In this document: positions 34,845-44,868 of the stretch, piece by piece
Layout: each line of letters starts with the position of its first letter
How positions within the stretch are numbered: position 1 is the stretch's first letter
NCBI RefSeq assembly: GCF_009429125.1
Contig: NZ_CP045529.1
Location: 992,001-1,056,000, forward strand
Length of the DNA: 64,000 nucleotides
Source of the DNA: Luteimicrobium xylanilyticum
GTDB lineage: Bacteria > Actinomycetota > Actinomycetes > Actinomycetales > Cellulomonadaceae
Reading direction: 5' to 3'
Made by a program: the position numbers and the translations under genes
The notes under the pieces: model-generated
Database searches by the model: none
Seen by the model: the letters and a program-made list of their open reading frames with translations, nothing else
Told to the model about the DNA's origin: nothing

Positions 34845-34850
34845 CTCGTA

Positions 34851-34856
34851 ACATTA
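34851..34856 (-). promoter_or_regulatory. -10 box of a leaderless ABC exporter promoter
   Basis: On the minus strand TAATGT is followed by 6 nt and the GTG start at 34844. Confidence 0.5.
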
Positions 34857-34951
34857 GGTCGGGCCGCCCACGCGACCCCATGGTTTTTCCCACAGCGCAC
34901 GTCCAGCCGCGCACCCTCGTGCGTGACGCGAAGCCCGAGGCAGGCAACCGC

Positions 34952-35359
34952 ATGACCACCCCCGCGACCCCCGTCGGCAAGAACGCCACCGACCCGTCGG
35001 CCGACGCCGCCCGCACCGCGATCCGCAAGGCGCGAGGCGCGCTCGCGCGGTACCGCGTGATGGCCATCGTGACCGGTGTCATGCTCCTGCTGCTCTGCGT
35101 CGAGCTGATCCTCAACTACGTCGTGAAGGTGTCCTGGGAGGACGCCATCCGCTGGATCCCCTTCGCGCACGGCTGGATCTACGTGGTCTACCTGGTGACC
35201 GTCGTCGACCTGTGGTCCAAGATGCGCTGGAAGTTCGGGCGCCTCGTGACGCAGGTCCTCGCGGGCGTGATCCCGGTCATGAGCTTCGTGGTCGAGAAGA
35301 ACGTGCACCGCGACGCCGAGGCCAAGCTGCAGGCGCTCGCGGACCAGTACGGGGTCTGA
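34952..35359 (+). CDS. DUF3817 family membrane protein
   Basis: A 135-residue protein with a short cytoplasmic N-terminus rich in Thr/Ala/Asp and three hydrophobic segments (about residues 34-58, 75-92 and 103-120). The motif FAHGWIYVVYLVTVVDL is characteristic of DUF3817, an actinobacterial integral membrane family of unknown function often found near guaA. The ATG at 34952 is chosen. It is divergent from the ABC exporter. Confidence 0.82.
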   Translation: MTTPATPVGKNATDPSADAARTAIRKARGALARYRVMAIVTGVMLLLLCVELILNYVVKVSWEDAIRWIPFAHGWIYVVYLVTVVDLWSKMRWKFGRLVTQVLAGVIPVMSFVVEKNVHRDAEAKLQALADQYGV

Positions 35360-35444
35360 CGCCTCGCTCGACGAGCGAACGCTCCCGACCGCCCCCATGA
35401 TGGGCGACGTCCTAGGGGGACAATCCGTACATCGGGAGTGCAAC

Positions 35445-35729
35445 GTGGTCACGATCACCCTCAGCGGGATCATCTACGCAATCGTCGTCGGCCTCATCAT
35501 CGGGGCCCTGGGCAGGCTGTTCGCCCGCGGGCGGCAGAACGTCTCCATCCTCGCGACCATCCTGATCGGCATGGTCGCGGCGTTCCTCGGCACGCTGATC
35601 GCCGGCTGGCTGCACGTGCGGCACACTGAGGGCATCGACTGGATCCAGCTCATCATCCAGGTCGCCCTCGCGACGCTGTTCGTCTCGCTCTACGCGGGTC
35701 GCGGCGGACGGCGCCGGGCGCGCATCTGA
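35445..35729 (+). CDS. GlsB/YeaQ/YmgE family (transglycosylase-associated) membrane protein
   Basis: A 94-residue protein with three hydrophobic segments and the Gly-rich pattern IYAIVVGLIIGALGRLFARG, then ILIGMVAAFLGTLIAGWL, diagnostic of this small stress-associated membrane family. The biochemical role is unknown; members rise in stress and stationary phase. The GTG at 35445 with CGGGAG upstream is preferred to the longer reading from 35397. The C-terminus is Arg-rich (GGRRRARI). Confidence 0.85.
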   Translation: MVTITLSGIIYAIVVGLIIGALGRLFARGRQNVSILATILIGMVAAFLGTLIAGWLHVRHTEGIDWIQLIIQVALATLFVSLYAGRGGRRRARI

Positions 35730-35748
35730 CCCAGCACGGACGGGGCGC

Positions 35749-36909
35749 ATGACACCGGAGAACCACCTGACGACCGCGGAGGTCGCACGCTATGCCCGGC
35801 AGCTCGCGCTGCCGGGCATCGGCGTCGAAGGGCAGGAGCGGCTGCGCGACGCGCGCGTGCTCGTCGTGGGCGCGGGGGGCCTCGGCAGCCCCGTCCTGCT
35901 CTACCTGGCCGCGGCCGGCGTCGGGACGATCGGCATCGTCGACGACGACGTCGTCGACACCTCGAACCTGCACCGCCAGGTGATCCACGGCGACGCGCAG
36001 GTGGGACGCCCCAAGGTCGGGTCCGCCCGCGACGCCGTCGCCCGCGTCAACCCGCACGTCCACGTCGAGATGCACGACGTCCGGCTCGACGCGGCGAACG
36101 CCCTCGACCTGCTCGCCCGGTACGACGTCGTCGTCGACGGGACCGACTCGTTCGAGGCCCGCTACCTCGTGTCCGACGCCGCCGAGCTCGTCGGCGTGCC
36201 CGTCGTCTGGGGCGCGATCCACCAGTACTCGGGGCAGGTCGCCGTGTTCAGCGCGCGCGACCTCGGCGACGACCCCGGCGTGACCTACCGGGACGTCTTC
36301 CCCGAGCCTCCGCCGCCCGGGACCGTGCCCGACTGTGCGACCGCCGGGGTGTTCGGCGTCGTCTGCGGCACCGTCGGAACCGCGATGGCGACCGAGGTGG
36401 TCAAGCTCGTGACCGGCGTCGGACGGACCCTGCTCGGGCGGCTCGCGGTCTACGACGCGCTCGACGGCGAGTGGCGCTACCTCACCGTCCGCGCCGACCC
36501 GGCCCGCGAGCCCGTCTCCGCGCTCGCCCAGCCCGAGCCCGTCGCGTGCGCCGTGCCGGCCCCGGCCACCGCGCCCGACCGCATGGACGCCGACGAGCTC
36601 GCCGACCGGCTCGGCCGCGGCGACGTCGTCGTGCTCGACGTCCGCGAGGACTGGGAGCTCGCGACCGAGCCCTTCGAGCCGGGGGCCGACGCCGACGTCC
36701 GGCGCCTGCCGTTCGGCCGCGTGCTCGCCGGCGACGCGGACGCGGCGCTCGCGGACCTCCCGCGGGACGCCGTCGTGGCGGTGCTCTGCAAGGCGGGGCC
36801 GCGCGCGGAGCGTGTCACCGAGGCAGCCCGCGCGTCGGGCGTCGACGCACGCGTCGTCGACGGCGGGATGCTCGCCTGGCGTGCGCGCGACGCAGCCGTC
36901 GCGCCGTAG
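35749..36909 (+). CDS. ThiF/MoeB-type adenylyltransferase fused to a rhodanese domain (MoeZ-like)
   Basis: A 386-residue two-domain protein. Residues 1 to about 265 form the E1-like adenylyltransferase: RYARQLALPGIG, the nucleotide loop VVGAGGLGSPV, and DGTDSFEARYLV. It activates the C-terminal Gly-Gly of a sulfur carrier such as ThiS or MoaD. Residues from about 280 form a rhodanese with the active cysteine in AVLCKAGPRAE. The paired CxxC zinc motifs of MoeB/ThiF are not evident. The nearby thiO-thiS-thiG cluster makes ThiS a likely substrate, but MoaD or CysO-type carriers remain possible. Confidence 0.85.
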   Translation: MTPENHLTTAEVARYARQLALPGIGVEGQERLRDARVLVVGAGGLGSPVLLYLAAAGVGTIGIVDDDVVDTSNLHRQVIHGDAQVGRPKVGSARDAVARVNPHVHVEMHDVRLDAANALDLLARYDVVVDGTDSFEARYLVSDAAELVGVPVVWGAIHQYSGQVAVFSARDLGDDPGVTYRDVFPEPPPPGTVPDCATAGVFGVVCGTVGTAMATEVVKLVTGVGRTLLGRLAVYDALDGEWRYLTVRADPAREPVSALAQPEPVACAVPAPATAPDRMDADELADRLGRGDVVVLDVREDWELATEPFEPGADADVRRLPFGRVLAGDADAALADLPRDAVVAVLCKAGPRAERVTEAARASGVDARVVDGGMLAWRARDAAVAP

Positions 36910-36913
36910 CCGC

Positions 36914-37738
36914 TCAGAGCCGCGCGTACTTCGCGCGCGCGAAGAAGTAGACGCCGTACGCGATCAGGCCGACCGCCACGACCGCCAGCAGGACGACGCC
37001 CGCCGGCAGCGCGACCAGCGACTTCAGCGCCGAGTCCAGACCGCCGGACTTCGACGCGTCGGCCGTGAGCGCGGCCGCCCCGGTGAGCACCGCGACGACG
37101 CCCAGCGCCACGCCCTTGGCCACGTACCCGGTGCGCCCGAGCACCATGACGACGCTGCCCAGCGACCCGGCCGGGACGCGGATGTCGTCGCGGAACTTCG
37201 CCTTCACGCCCTTGACCACGAAGTAGGTCGCGACCCCCAGCACGACGAGCGCGACGACGAACAGCAGGACGCGACCACCAGGCGCGTCGAGCAGCCGCGC
37301 GCTCCAGGTCCGGGTCGTGCCCTTGCTGCTCGACCGGTGGCTGTGCACCACCCCGAACGCCGTCGCCGCGACGGCGAGGTAGGCGATCCCCGTGGCGAGC
37401 TTCTTCCCGCGCTTGGCCCACGCGTCGCGGTCCGTCCCGCGCAGGAGCGCGCCCTCGAGGAGCAGGAACAGCCCGAGGAGCACCAGGGCGACGAGCACGA
37501 CCCACAGGAGCAGCGGTCCTCCGGGTTCGTCCTGGAGGGTCGCGAGCGCACCCGCGGGGTCCGCGGAGCCGCTGCCGCCGAAGGCGACCCGCAGGGCGAC
37601 GACGCCGAGCAGGATGTGCACGAGCCCCGCCGCGGCGAAGCCGATCCGGGCACCGGCACGCAGGGCGGCGCTGTCGCGGACGGAGGAGGCGGCGCCCCGG
37701 GCCGCGCGGGCGGGGGAGGTCGTCGTGGAGGTCGGCAT
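36914..37738 (-). CDS. DUF1206 domain-containing membrane protein
   Basis: A 274-residue protein with six hydrophobic segments arranged as three two-helix repeats. Each repeat has the G-x-x-A-x-G-x-V-H/Y pattern (ARIGFAAAGLVHILLG; ATGIAYLAVAATAFGVVH; GRTGYVAKGVALGVVAV). This is the tandem DUF1206 architecture, of unknown function. It is convergent with the MoeZ-like gene (4 nt apart) and lies 44 nt upstream of the end of thiG on the same strand. Confidence 0.82.
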   Translation of the reverse strand: MPTSTTTSPARAARGAASSVRDSAALRAGARIGFAAAGLVHILLGVVALRVAFGGSGSADPAGALATLQDEPGGPLLLWVVLVALVLLGLFLLLEGALLRGTDRDAWAKRGKKLATGIAYLAVAATAFGVVHSHRSSSKGTTRTWSARLLDAPGGRVLLFVVALVVLGVATYFVVKGVKAKFRDDIRVPAGSLGSVVMVLGRTGYVAKGVALGVVAVLTGAAALTADASKSGGLDSALKSLVALPAGVVLLAVVAVGLIAYGVYFFARAKYARL

Positions 37739-37782
37739 CGGGTCACCGTAGCGGTCCCGGCGCGGTTGTGCCGTCTCGGGAG

Positions 37783-38796
<1,014 letters not shown>

Positions 38797-38800
<4 letters not shown>

Positions 38801-40038
38801 GCGGTCCTCCGGTGGTCGGGGGCGGTGAGGCGGGCCGGGTCGGTGGCGGCGAGCGCCCGGTCGAGGGAGTCGCCCGGCAGGCCGGGCGTGGCGGCACCGA
38901 GGGCCTGCACGAGCGCGACGCCGGTGAACGGCGCGAGCAGGACGCCGTTGCGCCCGTGACCGGTCGCGAGCCACAGCCCGGGCAGCCCGGACGGCCCGAC
39001 GAGCGGGCGCCCGTCCGGCGTGGTCGGCCGGGCCCGCTGCGTGACCTCAGCGAGCGTGGTCTCGTCGAGGCCGGGGACGAGGGCGCGGGCGTCGCGCAGG
39101 AGGGCGAAGGTTCCGCCCGTGCGGGGGCGCCGCGCGTCGGCGGTCTCCTCGCTCGTCGCCCCGACGACGATCTCGCGCGTCCCGTCCGGCCGCGGCGCGC
39201 GCGGCACCACGTACACGGCCCGGCCCTGCACCTGGCCGCGGATCGTCCGGGCGAGCGGGAGGTCGGGCCCGGCGGCGAGGCGGAGCGTCTGCCCCACGAC
39301 GTCGCGCACCGGGACGGCGGGCGCGCCCGCGTCCGCGGCGAGGGTCCGCGACGGGGTGCCGGCGGCGAGGACGGTGAGGCCCGCGAGGTGCACGTGCCCG
39401 GCGTCGTCGACGGCCCCGACGACGCGCGCGCCCTCGCGCACGAGCCGCGCCGCGGACGTGGGAACCCGCCGGACGTGCGCTGCGCGCGCGGCCTCGAGGA
39501 GCGCGCGATGCGTGGCGCGGGGGTCGGCGCGATGGTCGTCGGGCGCGAGCGCCGCGCCGGCGACGGGCCCGAGTCCGGGCTCCTCGCGCCGCGCGTCGGC
39601 GACCGTGAGCGCGACGGAGCGCAGCCCGGTGGCGGCGTGCTGGTCGAGGCGACGGAGCAGGTCGGCGCGGTCCCCGGCGTCGTACGCGAGCAGCAGCGCA
39701 CCGGTGGCCTCGAAGCCGGGGTCCCGGCCGGACGACGCCCGCAGCTCCGCCGCGAAACCCGGCCAGAGCGCCGCCCCGGCGAGGTGCAGCGCGGTCGCGG
39801 CGGCGTCGTCGGGCTCGGCCTCGCCCACGGGAGCGAGCATGCCCGCGGCCGCGTGGGTGGCGCCGTCGCCTGGGGACGGGTCGAGGACAGTGACGCGAGC
39901 GCCCGCGCGGGTGGCGTACCAGGCGCACGCGAGGCCCACGATCCCGCCTCCGACCACGAGGACGTCGGGGATGTGCGAGCGCGGGACGAGGACGCCCGAC
40001 GCCGGCGTAACGGTCGACGGGGCGGTCGCAGAGGTCAC
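38797..40038 (-). CDS. thiO: Glycine oxidase ThiO
   Basis: A 413-residue FAD-dependent amine oxidase (DAO family) that oxidises glycine to the imine used by ThiG. The dinucleotide-binding motif is [22 protein letters not shown] (about residues 26-47), followed by [15 protein letters not shown] and a C-terminal [17 protein letters not shown]. The GTG at 40038 lies about 12 nt after the TPP riboswitch. It is the first gene of the thiO-thiS-thiG operon. Confidence 0.92.
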
Positions 40039-40048
40039 GGGTGGAGGC

Positions 40049-40160
40049 TCCCTTCGCTGGCATGACCCAGATCAGGTTCGACGGTCGACGCCTCCGCCGG
40101 CGTCCTCTCAGCCCCGGCCCCGGACGGCGTCGACGTTCCGACGACCGGGCGGGAGGGGCT
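40049..40160 (-). promoter_or_regulatory. TPP riboswitch (THI element) controlling thiO-thiS-thiG
   Basis: Reading the minus strand, the conserved CTGAGAG of the pyrimidine-sensing half is followed by a variable hairpin and then GAACCTGATCTGG, CATGCCAGCG and AAGGGAG of the pyrophosphate half. P1 can form between CCTCCC near 40155 and GGGAG near 40050. The aptamer ends about 12 nt from the thiO start, suggesting control of translation initiation. Confidence 0.95.
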
Positions 40161-40178
40161 CCCGTGCACGCGTCACAC

Positions 40179-40184
40179 TACACT
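40179..40184 (+). promoter_or_regulatory. -10 box of the thiE promoter
   Basis: TACACT lies 8 nt before the thiE ATG, so the transcript would be leaderless or nearly so. It also means thiE escapes the TPP riboswitch on the opposite strand. Confidence 0.5.
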
Positions 40185-40192
40185 CGCGCCGC

Positions 40193-40852
40193 ATGGCCGA
40201 CTCCTCCTCACCCGCACGTCGGACGGTCGCCGACGCCCGCCTCTACCTGTGCACCGACGCGCGGCCCGGCGGCCGGGACCTCCGTGAGCTCGAAGGGTTC
40301 CTCGACGCCGCGCTGCGCGGGGGAGTGGACGTCGTCCAGCTCCGCGACCGGTCGATCGACACGCGTGAGGAGCTCGAGCTGTGCGGGCTCGTCGCCGACG
40401 TCGCCGCGCGGCACGGCGCCCTGTGGGCCGTCAACGACCGGGCCGACGTCGCGCAGCTCACCGGCGCCCCGGTGCTGCACACCGGGCAGGACGACCTGCC
40501 CGTCGCAGCCGCCCGCTCGCTCGTCGGGCCGGGTGTCGTGCTGGGTCGCTCCACGCACGACGACGCCCAGGCCGCCGCCGCGGACGTCGACCCCGACGTG
40601 GACTACTTCTGCGTCGGGCCTGTCTGGGCGACGCCGACCAAGCCCGGACGGCCGGGAGTCGGCCTCGAGCTCGTCCGCCGGGTCGCGGCGTCGCGGCCCA
40701 CCACGCCCTGGTTCGCGATCGGAGGCGTCGACGCGGACACGGTCGCCGAGGTCGTGGACGCCGGGGCGACGCGGGTCGTCGTCGTCCGCGCGATCACCGG
40801 CGCCGACGACCCGGAGGCCGCCGCACGCACCCTGCGGGCTGCCCTGGGATGA
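40193..40852 (+). CDS. thiE: Thiamine-phosphate synthase ThiE
   Basis: A 219-residue TIM-barrel enzyme that joins HMP-pyrophosphate and thiazole-phosphate to thiamine phosphate. Motifs are [50 protein letters not shown] and [11 protein letters not shown]. The ATG at 40193 gives the usual length. It is divergent from thiO, separated by the riboswitch region, and is followed by guaA. Confidence 0.94.
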   Translation: MADSSSPARRTVADARLYLCTDARPGGRDLRELEGFLDAALRGGVDVVQLRDRSIDTREELELCGLVADVAARHGALWAVNDRADVAQLTGAPVLHTGQDDLPVAAARSLVGPGVVLGRSTHDDAQAAAADVDPDVDYFCVGPVWATPTKPGRPGVGLELVRRVAASRPTTPWFAIGGVDADTVAEVVDAGATRVVVVRAITGADDPEAAARTLRAALG

Positions 40853-40898
40853 CGCCGCGGCGCGGCGGACGCCCGGTCAGGCCGACGGCCGGTCCCCG

Positions 40899-40904
40899 TA
40901 GACT
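40899..40904 (+). promoter_or_regulatory. -10 box of a leaderless guaA promoter
   Basis: TAGACT followed by 6 nt and the GTG start, identical in hexamer and spacing to guaB and guaB3. Confidence 0.6.
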
Positions 40905-40910
40905 TGGGGG

Positions 40911-42530
40911 GTGACCGAAGCCTCTGCCGCCCCGCTCGCCACCCCCACCGCCGAGGCCGCCGGGCCCGCGACGCCGCGCCCCGTCCTCGTCGTCGACTTC
41001 GGCGCCCAGTACGCGCAGCTCATCGCGCGCCGCGTGCGCGAGGCCAAGGTCTACTCCGAGATCGTCCCGCACACGTGGTCCGTCGAGCAGATGCTCGCCA
41101 AGGACCCGGCCGCGATCATCCTCTCCGGCGGACCGTCCTCCGTGTACGCGCAGGGAGCCCCGTTCGTCGACCCGGCCCTGTTCGAGGCCGGCGTCCCCGT
41201 CATGGGCATCTGCTACGGGTTCCAGGCGATGGCCCAGGCGCTCGGCGGCGAGGTCGCCCAGACCGGCCGGCGTGAGTACGGCGGCACCGAGGTCGAGGTC
41301 TGCGAGGCCGGCGTCCTGCTCTCCGGGACCCCGGACCACCAGACCACCTGGATGAGCCACGGCGACGCCGTGCACCGCGCGCCCGAGGGCTTCGAGGTGC
41401 TCGCCACGTCGTCCGGATCGCCCGTCGCCGCCTTCGAGGACAAGGGCCGCCGCCTGTTCGGCGTCCAGTGGCACCCCGAGGTCAAGCACTCCGCGCACGG
41501 CCAGACCGTCCTCGAGCACTTCCTGTACGACGGCGCCGGCCTCAGCCCCGACTGGACGGCGAGCAACGTGGTCGCGGACCAGGTCGCGGCGATCCGGTCC
41601 CAGGTCGGGGACGCCCGGGTCATCTGCGGGCTGTCCGGCGGCGTCGACTCGTCCGTCGCCGCGGCGCTCGTCCAGAAGGCCGTCGGCGACCAGCTCACCT
41701 GCGTGTTCGTCGACCACGGGCTCCTGCGCGAGGGCGAGGTCGAGCAGGTCGAGCGCGACTTCGTCGACGCGACCGGCGTCAACCTCGTGATCCGCGACGA
41801 GAAGGAGCGCTTCCTCACCGCGCTCGCCGGGCACACCGACCCCGAGACGAAGCGCAAGATCATCGGCCGCGAGTTCATCCGCGCGTTCGAGGACGCCGCG
41901 CGCGAGATCGTCGAGGCGGCGGGCGACGACGGCGGCGAGGTGAAGTTCCTCGTCCAGGGCACCCTCTACCCCGACGTCGTCGAGTCCGGCGGCGGCGAGG
42001 GCGCGGCCAACATCAAGTCCCACCACAACGTCGGCGGACTGCCCGACGACCTCCAGTTCGAGCTCGTCGAGCCCCTCCGCACCCTCTTCAAGGACGAGGT
42101 CCGTGCCGTCGGGCTCGAGCTCGGCGTCCCCGAGGTCATCGTCTGGCGTCAGCCGTTCCCCGGCCCCGGCCTCGGGATCCGGATCATCGGCGAGGTCACC
42201 GCCGAGCGTCTCGACACCCTGCGCGCCGCCGACGCCATCGCCCGCGAAGAGCTCACTAAGGCCGGCCTCGACCGTGAGATCTGGCAGTGCCCCGTCGTGC
42301 TCCTCGCCGACGTCCGCTCCGTCGGCGTCCAGGGCGACGGCCGCACCTACGGGCACCCCGTCGTCCTTCGGCCCGTGTCGTCCGAGGACGCCATGACCGC
42401 CGACTGGACGCGCCTGCCCTACGACGTGCTCTCCACCATCTCGACCCGCATCACCAACGAGGTCGCCGACGTCAACCGCGTCACCCTCGACGTCACCAGC
42501 AAGCCGCCGGCGACCATCGAGTGGGAGTGA
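40911..42530 (+). CDS. guaA: GMP synthase (glutamine-hydrolysing)
   Basis: A 539-residue GMP synthase: XMP + glutamine + ATP to GMP. The N-terminal class I amidotransferase has [21 protein letters not shown], the catalytic Cys in [10 protein letters not shown], and the His/Glu pair in VQWHPEV. The synthetase domain begins [16 protein letters not shown] (PP-loop), and the C-terminal dimerisation domain has [13 protein letters not shown], ending KPPATIEWE. The GTG at 40911 follows a TAGACT -10 box by 6 nt. With guaB and guaB3 it makes a set of guanine-nucleotide genes under look-alike promoters. Confidence 0.97.
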   Translation: MTEASAAPLATPTAEAAGPATPRPVLVVDFGAQYAQLIARRVREAKVYSEIVPHTWSVEQMLAKDPAAIILSGGPSSVYAQGAPFVDPALFEAGVPVMGICYGFQAMAQALGGEVAQTGRREYGGTEVEVCEAGVLLSGTPDHQTTWMSHGDAVHRAPEGFEVLATSSGSPVAAFEDKGRRLFGVQWHPEVKHSAHGQTVLEHFLYDGAGLSPDWTASNVVADQVAAIRSQVGDARVICGLSGGVDSSVAAALVQKAVGDQLTCVFVDHGLLREGEVEQVERDFVDATGVNLVIRDEKERFLTALAGHTDPETKRKIIGREFIRAFEDAAREIVEAAGDDGGEVKFLVQGTLYPDVVESGGGEGAANIKSHHNVGGLPDDLQFELVEPLRTLFKDEVRAVGLELGVPEVIVWRQPFPGPGLGIRIIGEVTAERLDTLRAADAIAREELTKAGLDREIWQCPVVLLADVRSVGVQGDGRTYGHPVVLRPVSSEDAMTADWTRLPYDVLSTISTRITNEVADVNRVTLDVTSKPPATIEWE

Positions 42531-42645
42531 GCGGGTCGGCCCCTGACCCCGTGCCGAACACGGGCTTTGCGCCCGTCCCTGTCAGCTGACGGACGCGGGT
42601 CCCGTGGTCGGCGGGCGAGGAGCCGTTCTCGTCGGCTCGTCGTAG

Positions 42646-42659
42646 TGGAAGCGCTCCCA
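42646..42659. promoter_or_regulatory. CebR-like palindrome without an adjacent start codon
   Basis: TGGAAGCGCTCCCA matches the 14-bp CebR (LacI-family) cellulose-utilisation operator TGGGAGCGCTCCCA at 13 of 14 positions. It lies in the 271-nt gap between the converging ends of guaA and a membrane-protein gene, where no promoter is expected. The rest of this gap shows no gene that I can support. Confidence 0.4.
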
Positions 42660-42801
42660 TGCTCGTGGAAGTCCGGGACGTCGTTGTCTCGGACTGCACG
42701 CCCGCAGAACGTACGGCATGTGCCGCAGGTCACACGAGCGAGCGACGCCACGGTAGGCCGTCGCCGCTCGCCGGGTCAAACCGATCCTGGCCGCACGGGG
42801 G

Positions 42802-43299
42802 TCAGGTGCGGTCGCGGCGCCGGACGCCCGTGATGATCGAGCCCAGGACGAGCGCGACGCCTGCGCCGCCGAGGATGGCGATCGCGACCGTGCCTCCGTC
42901 GATGTGCGCGCCCCCGGCCGCGGCGAGGACGAGGACCCCGCACGCGGCGACCACGAGACCCCACACGACGGTCCCGACGCGGACCGGGCGGCGCCGGCCG
43001 CGCGCCGGCTCGGGCGCGCTCGTCTCAGGCGTCGCGACCGACGGGGCCACGGGGGGCGCCACGAACGCCGGCTCCGATGCGGTGCCCGACGGCGCCCCCT
43101 CCGGTGCGCCCAGACCCCACAGCGCGTCGACACCCTGCGGTTCCGCCGCGGTCGGCAGGACACGCGTCGCGCCGTCCTGGGCGTCCGGCGTCGGGAGGTC
43201 GTCGGGGGCGGCGGTCACGCCCGGCGGAACGACGAGGTCGAGGCGCTGGGTGTCGTCGTCGTCGCGCTCCGGCTCGTTGCCGGACTCGTTGATGCTCAT
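42802..43299 (-). CDS. Hypothetical membrane protein downstream of a PspC protein
   Basis: A 165-residue protein. The first about 100 residues are acidic and Pro/Ala-rich (low complexity, cytoplasmic). Two hydrophobic segments follow (VGTVVWGLVVAACGVLVLAAAG and GTVAIAILGGAGVALVLGSII) and then a basic tail, GVRRRDRT. I do not recognise the family. The ATG overlaps the stop of the upstream PspC gene by 1 nt and has a strong GAGGAGAAG site, so it is translationally coupled to that gene and probably works with it. Confidence 0.7.
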   Translation of the reverse strand: MSINESGNEPERDDDDTQRLDLVVPPGVTAAPDDLPTPDAQDGATRVLPTAAEPQGVDALWGLGAPEGAPSGTASEPAFVAPPVAPSVATPETSAPEPARGRRRPVRVGTVVWGLVVAACGVLVLAAAGGAHIDGGTVAIAILGGAGVALVLGSIITGVRRRDRT

Positions 43300-44711
43300 C
43301 ACTTCTCCTCGATGGTGATGGTGCCCGCGGCGCCGGTGACGTCCAGGACGAGCTGGGGTGTGCCGCCCCCGGCGACCGCCGGCGTCTCGAACGTGTCGGA
43401 GCCCGTGCGGATGTTGTGGCTCGACCGGTGCTGGTCGTCGTCCCCGACCTGCCAGGACACGTCACCCGCCCACAGACGCACCGTGGCGCGGACCTCTGCG
43501 CCCCGTGGCACCTGGATCACCGTGTCGCCGGCGCCCACGTGCACGGGGACCGTGACCGGCTCCGCGCCGGCCGACGGCAGTGGCAGCGAAGCGAGGTCGA
43601 GCGTGAGGTTCCCGACGGAGTACGTGTACCCGTCCTCTGCGGTGGCGACGTCGGTCGCGACCACCGTGGTGTCCGGTGCGATCGCCCGGACGTCGCCGTC
43701 GAACGCGCCGGTGTGGTCCAGCGACGCCACCGGCAGCGCGACGACGCCCAGCAGGATCGCGAGCGTGGTCAGGCCGCCCGCGCCACGTCCCCGGAGGCCG
43801 GCGACCACCGTGCCGAGGCCCAGGAGGACGAGTGACACCCCGCCCCACACGAGCCAGGGGGAGTCGACGTGGCCTCCGCGGTCCAGGCCGAACACCACCG
43901 CGCCCGCGACCAGGCACAGCCCGACGACGGCGCTCGCGACCGCACCCGACCGCCCACTGTCACGGGAGTCGCGCTGCTTCGCGTCGCCGTGGTGCTTGGT
44001 GGCGACCGGCGACGGGTCCGGAGGCACGGGCGTCGTGGGGTACGGACCCGTGGCCGGCGCCGTGAAGGCCGTGGTCGGCGTGCTGGACGTCGCGGCCGCG
44101 TGGACGTCGCCCGACGGCACCGGCACGTAGGGGCTGCCCGGGTACGACCGCCCCTGGGGCTGCTGCGGCGGTGCGCCCGGGGTGCCATTCTTGCTGCGCG
44201 ACCCGACGACCGCGGCCACGACGACCGCGACGCCCGCGAACAGGCACAGCCAGAAGATGCCGGCGACCCAGTCGTCACCGTGCCACCAGCTCCACGCGCC
44301 GAGGCGCCAGTTCACCCCGAGGATGAACGCGACGATCGGGCCGACCATCTCACCGCGGAACTGCCCTTGGACCGCGTCGCGCAGGAGGCTGCGGTCGTCG
44401 CGGTCGTCGGGCAGGAGCGCCCAGCCGATCGCGTAGAGGATCAGGCCGACGCCACCGACGAGGCAGAGGACGAACCACAGGCCGCGCACGATCAGGGGAT
44501 CGACGCCCAGCCGCCGGGCGACTCCGCCGGCCGTGCCGGAGAGCCAGCGCTCGTCGGTGCGCCGCAGCCCGAGGCGGTCGATCCACTCGAAGAACGATTC
44601 GGTGCTGTTCCGTGGTCCGCCCGCGGGCGGCGTGCCGCCCGGCGGGGGAACCTGCCCCGGCGTCGCGCCCCCGGGCTCTCCGCCCGTCGGGGTGCCAGTC
44701 GTCGTGTCCAT
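43299..44711 (-). CDS. PspC domain-containing protein with a C-terminal LiaF-like region
   Basis: A 470-residue membrane protein. A Gly/Pro-rich N-terminus leads into a PspC domain (about residues 50-110: RWLSGTAGGVARRLGVDPLIVRGLWFVLCLVGGVGLILYAIGW). More membrane helices, a long Pro/Thr-rich loop, further helices and a C-terminal beta-rich region (GDTVIQVPRGAEVRATVRLWAGDV) follow, like the LiaF/DUF2154 sensor domain. It is divergent from a PspC-type sensor kinase, an arrangement resembling envelope-stress modules of the Lia type. The ATG at 44711 starts MDTTTGTPTGGEPGG. Confidence 0.78.
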   Translation of the reverse strand: MDTTTGTPTGGEPGGATPGQVPPPGGTPPAGGPRNSTESFFEWIDRLGLRRTDERWLSGTAGGVARRLGVDPLIVRGLWFVLCLVGGVGLILYAIGWALLPDDRDDRSLLRDAVQGQFRGEMVGPIVAFILGVNWRLGAWSWWHGDDWVAGIFWLCLFAGVAVVVAAVVGSRSKNGTPGAPPQQPQGRSYPGSPYVPVPSGDVHAAATSSTPTTAFTAPATGPYPTTPVPPDPSPVATKHHGDAKQRDSRDSGRSGAVASAVVGLCLVAGAVVFGLDRGGHVDSPWLVWGGVSLVLLGLGTVVAGLRGRGAGGLTTLAILLGVVALPVASLDHTGAFDGDVRAIAPDTTVVATDVATAEDGYTYSVGNLTLDLASLPLPSAGAEPVTVPVHVGAGDTVIQVPRGAEVRATVRLWAGDVSWQVGDDDQHRSSHNIRTGSDTFETPAVAGGGTPQLVLDVTGAAGTITIEEK

Positions 44712-44856
44712 GGCTCCATCGTCGTCGGGCGAGGGTGCGACGGACCATGCGGTGGAGCCCTGATCCGACCCTGACCGGGGGGCGGGGGAGCGGGGCCGAC
44801 CCCTGATTTCGGGCCCGGGGCCATCCCCGGACCCCCGCGCGCACCGCCTCCCGTGC

Positions 44857-44862
44857 CACGAT
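44857..44862 (+). promoter_or_regulatory. Possible -10 box of the sensor-kinase gene
   Basis: CACGAT is followed by 6 nt and the ATG at 44869. The gene at 50138 has the same hexamer and spacing. The first base differs from the usual T, so this is weaker than the other cases. Confidence 0.3.
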
Positions 44863-44868
44863 CGGGAC

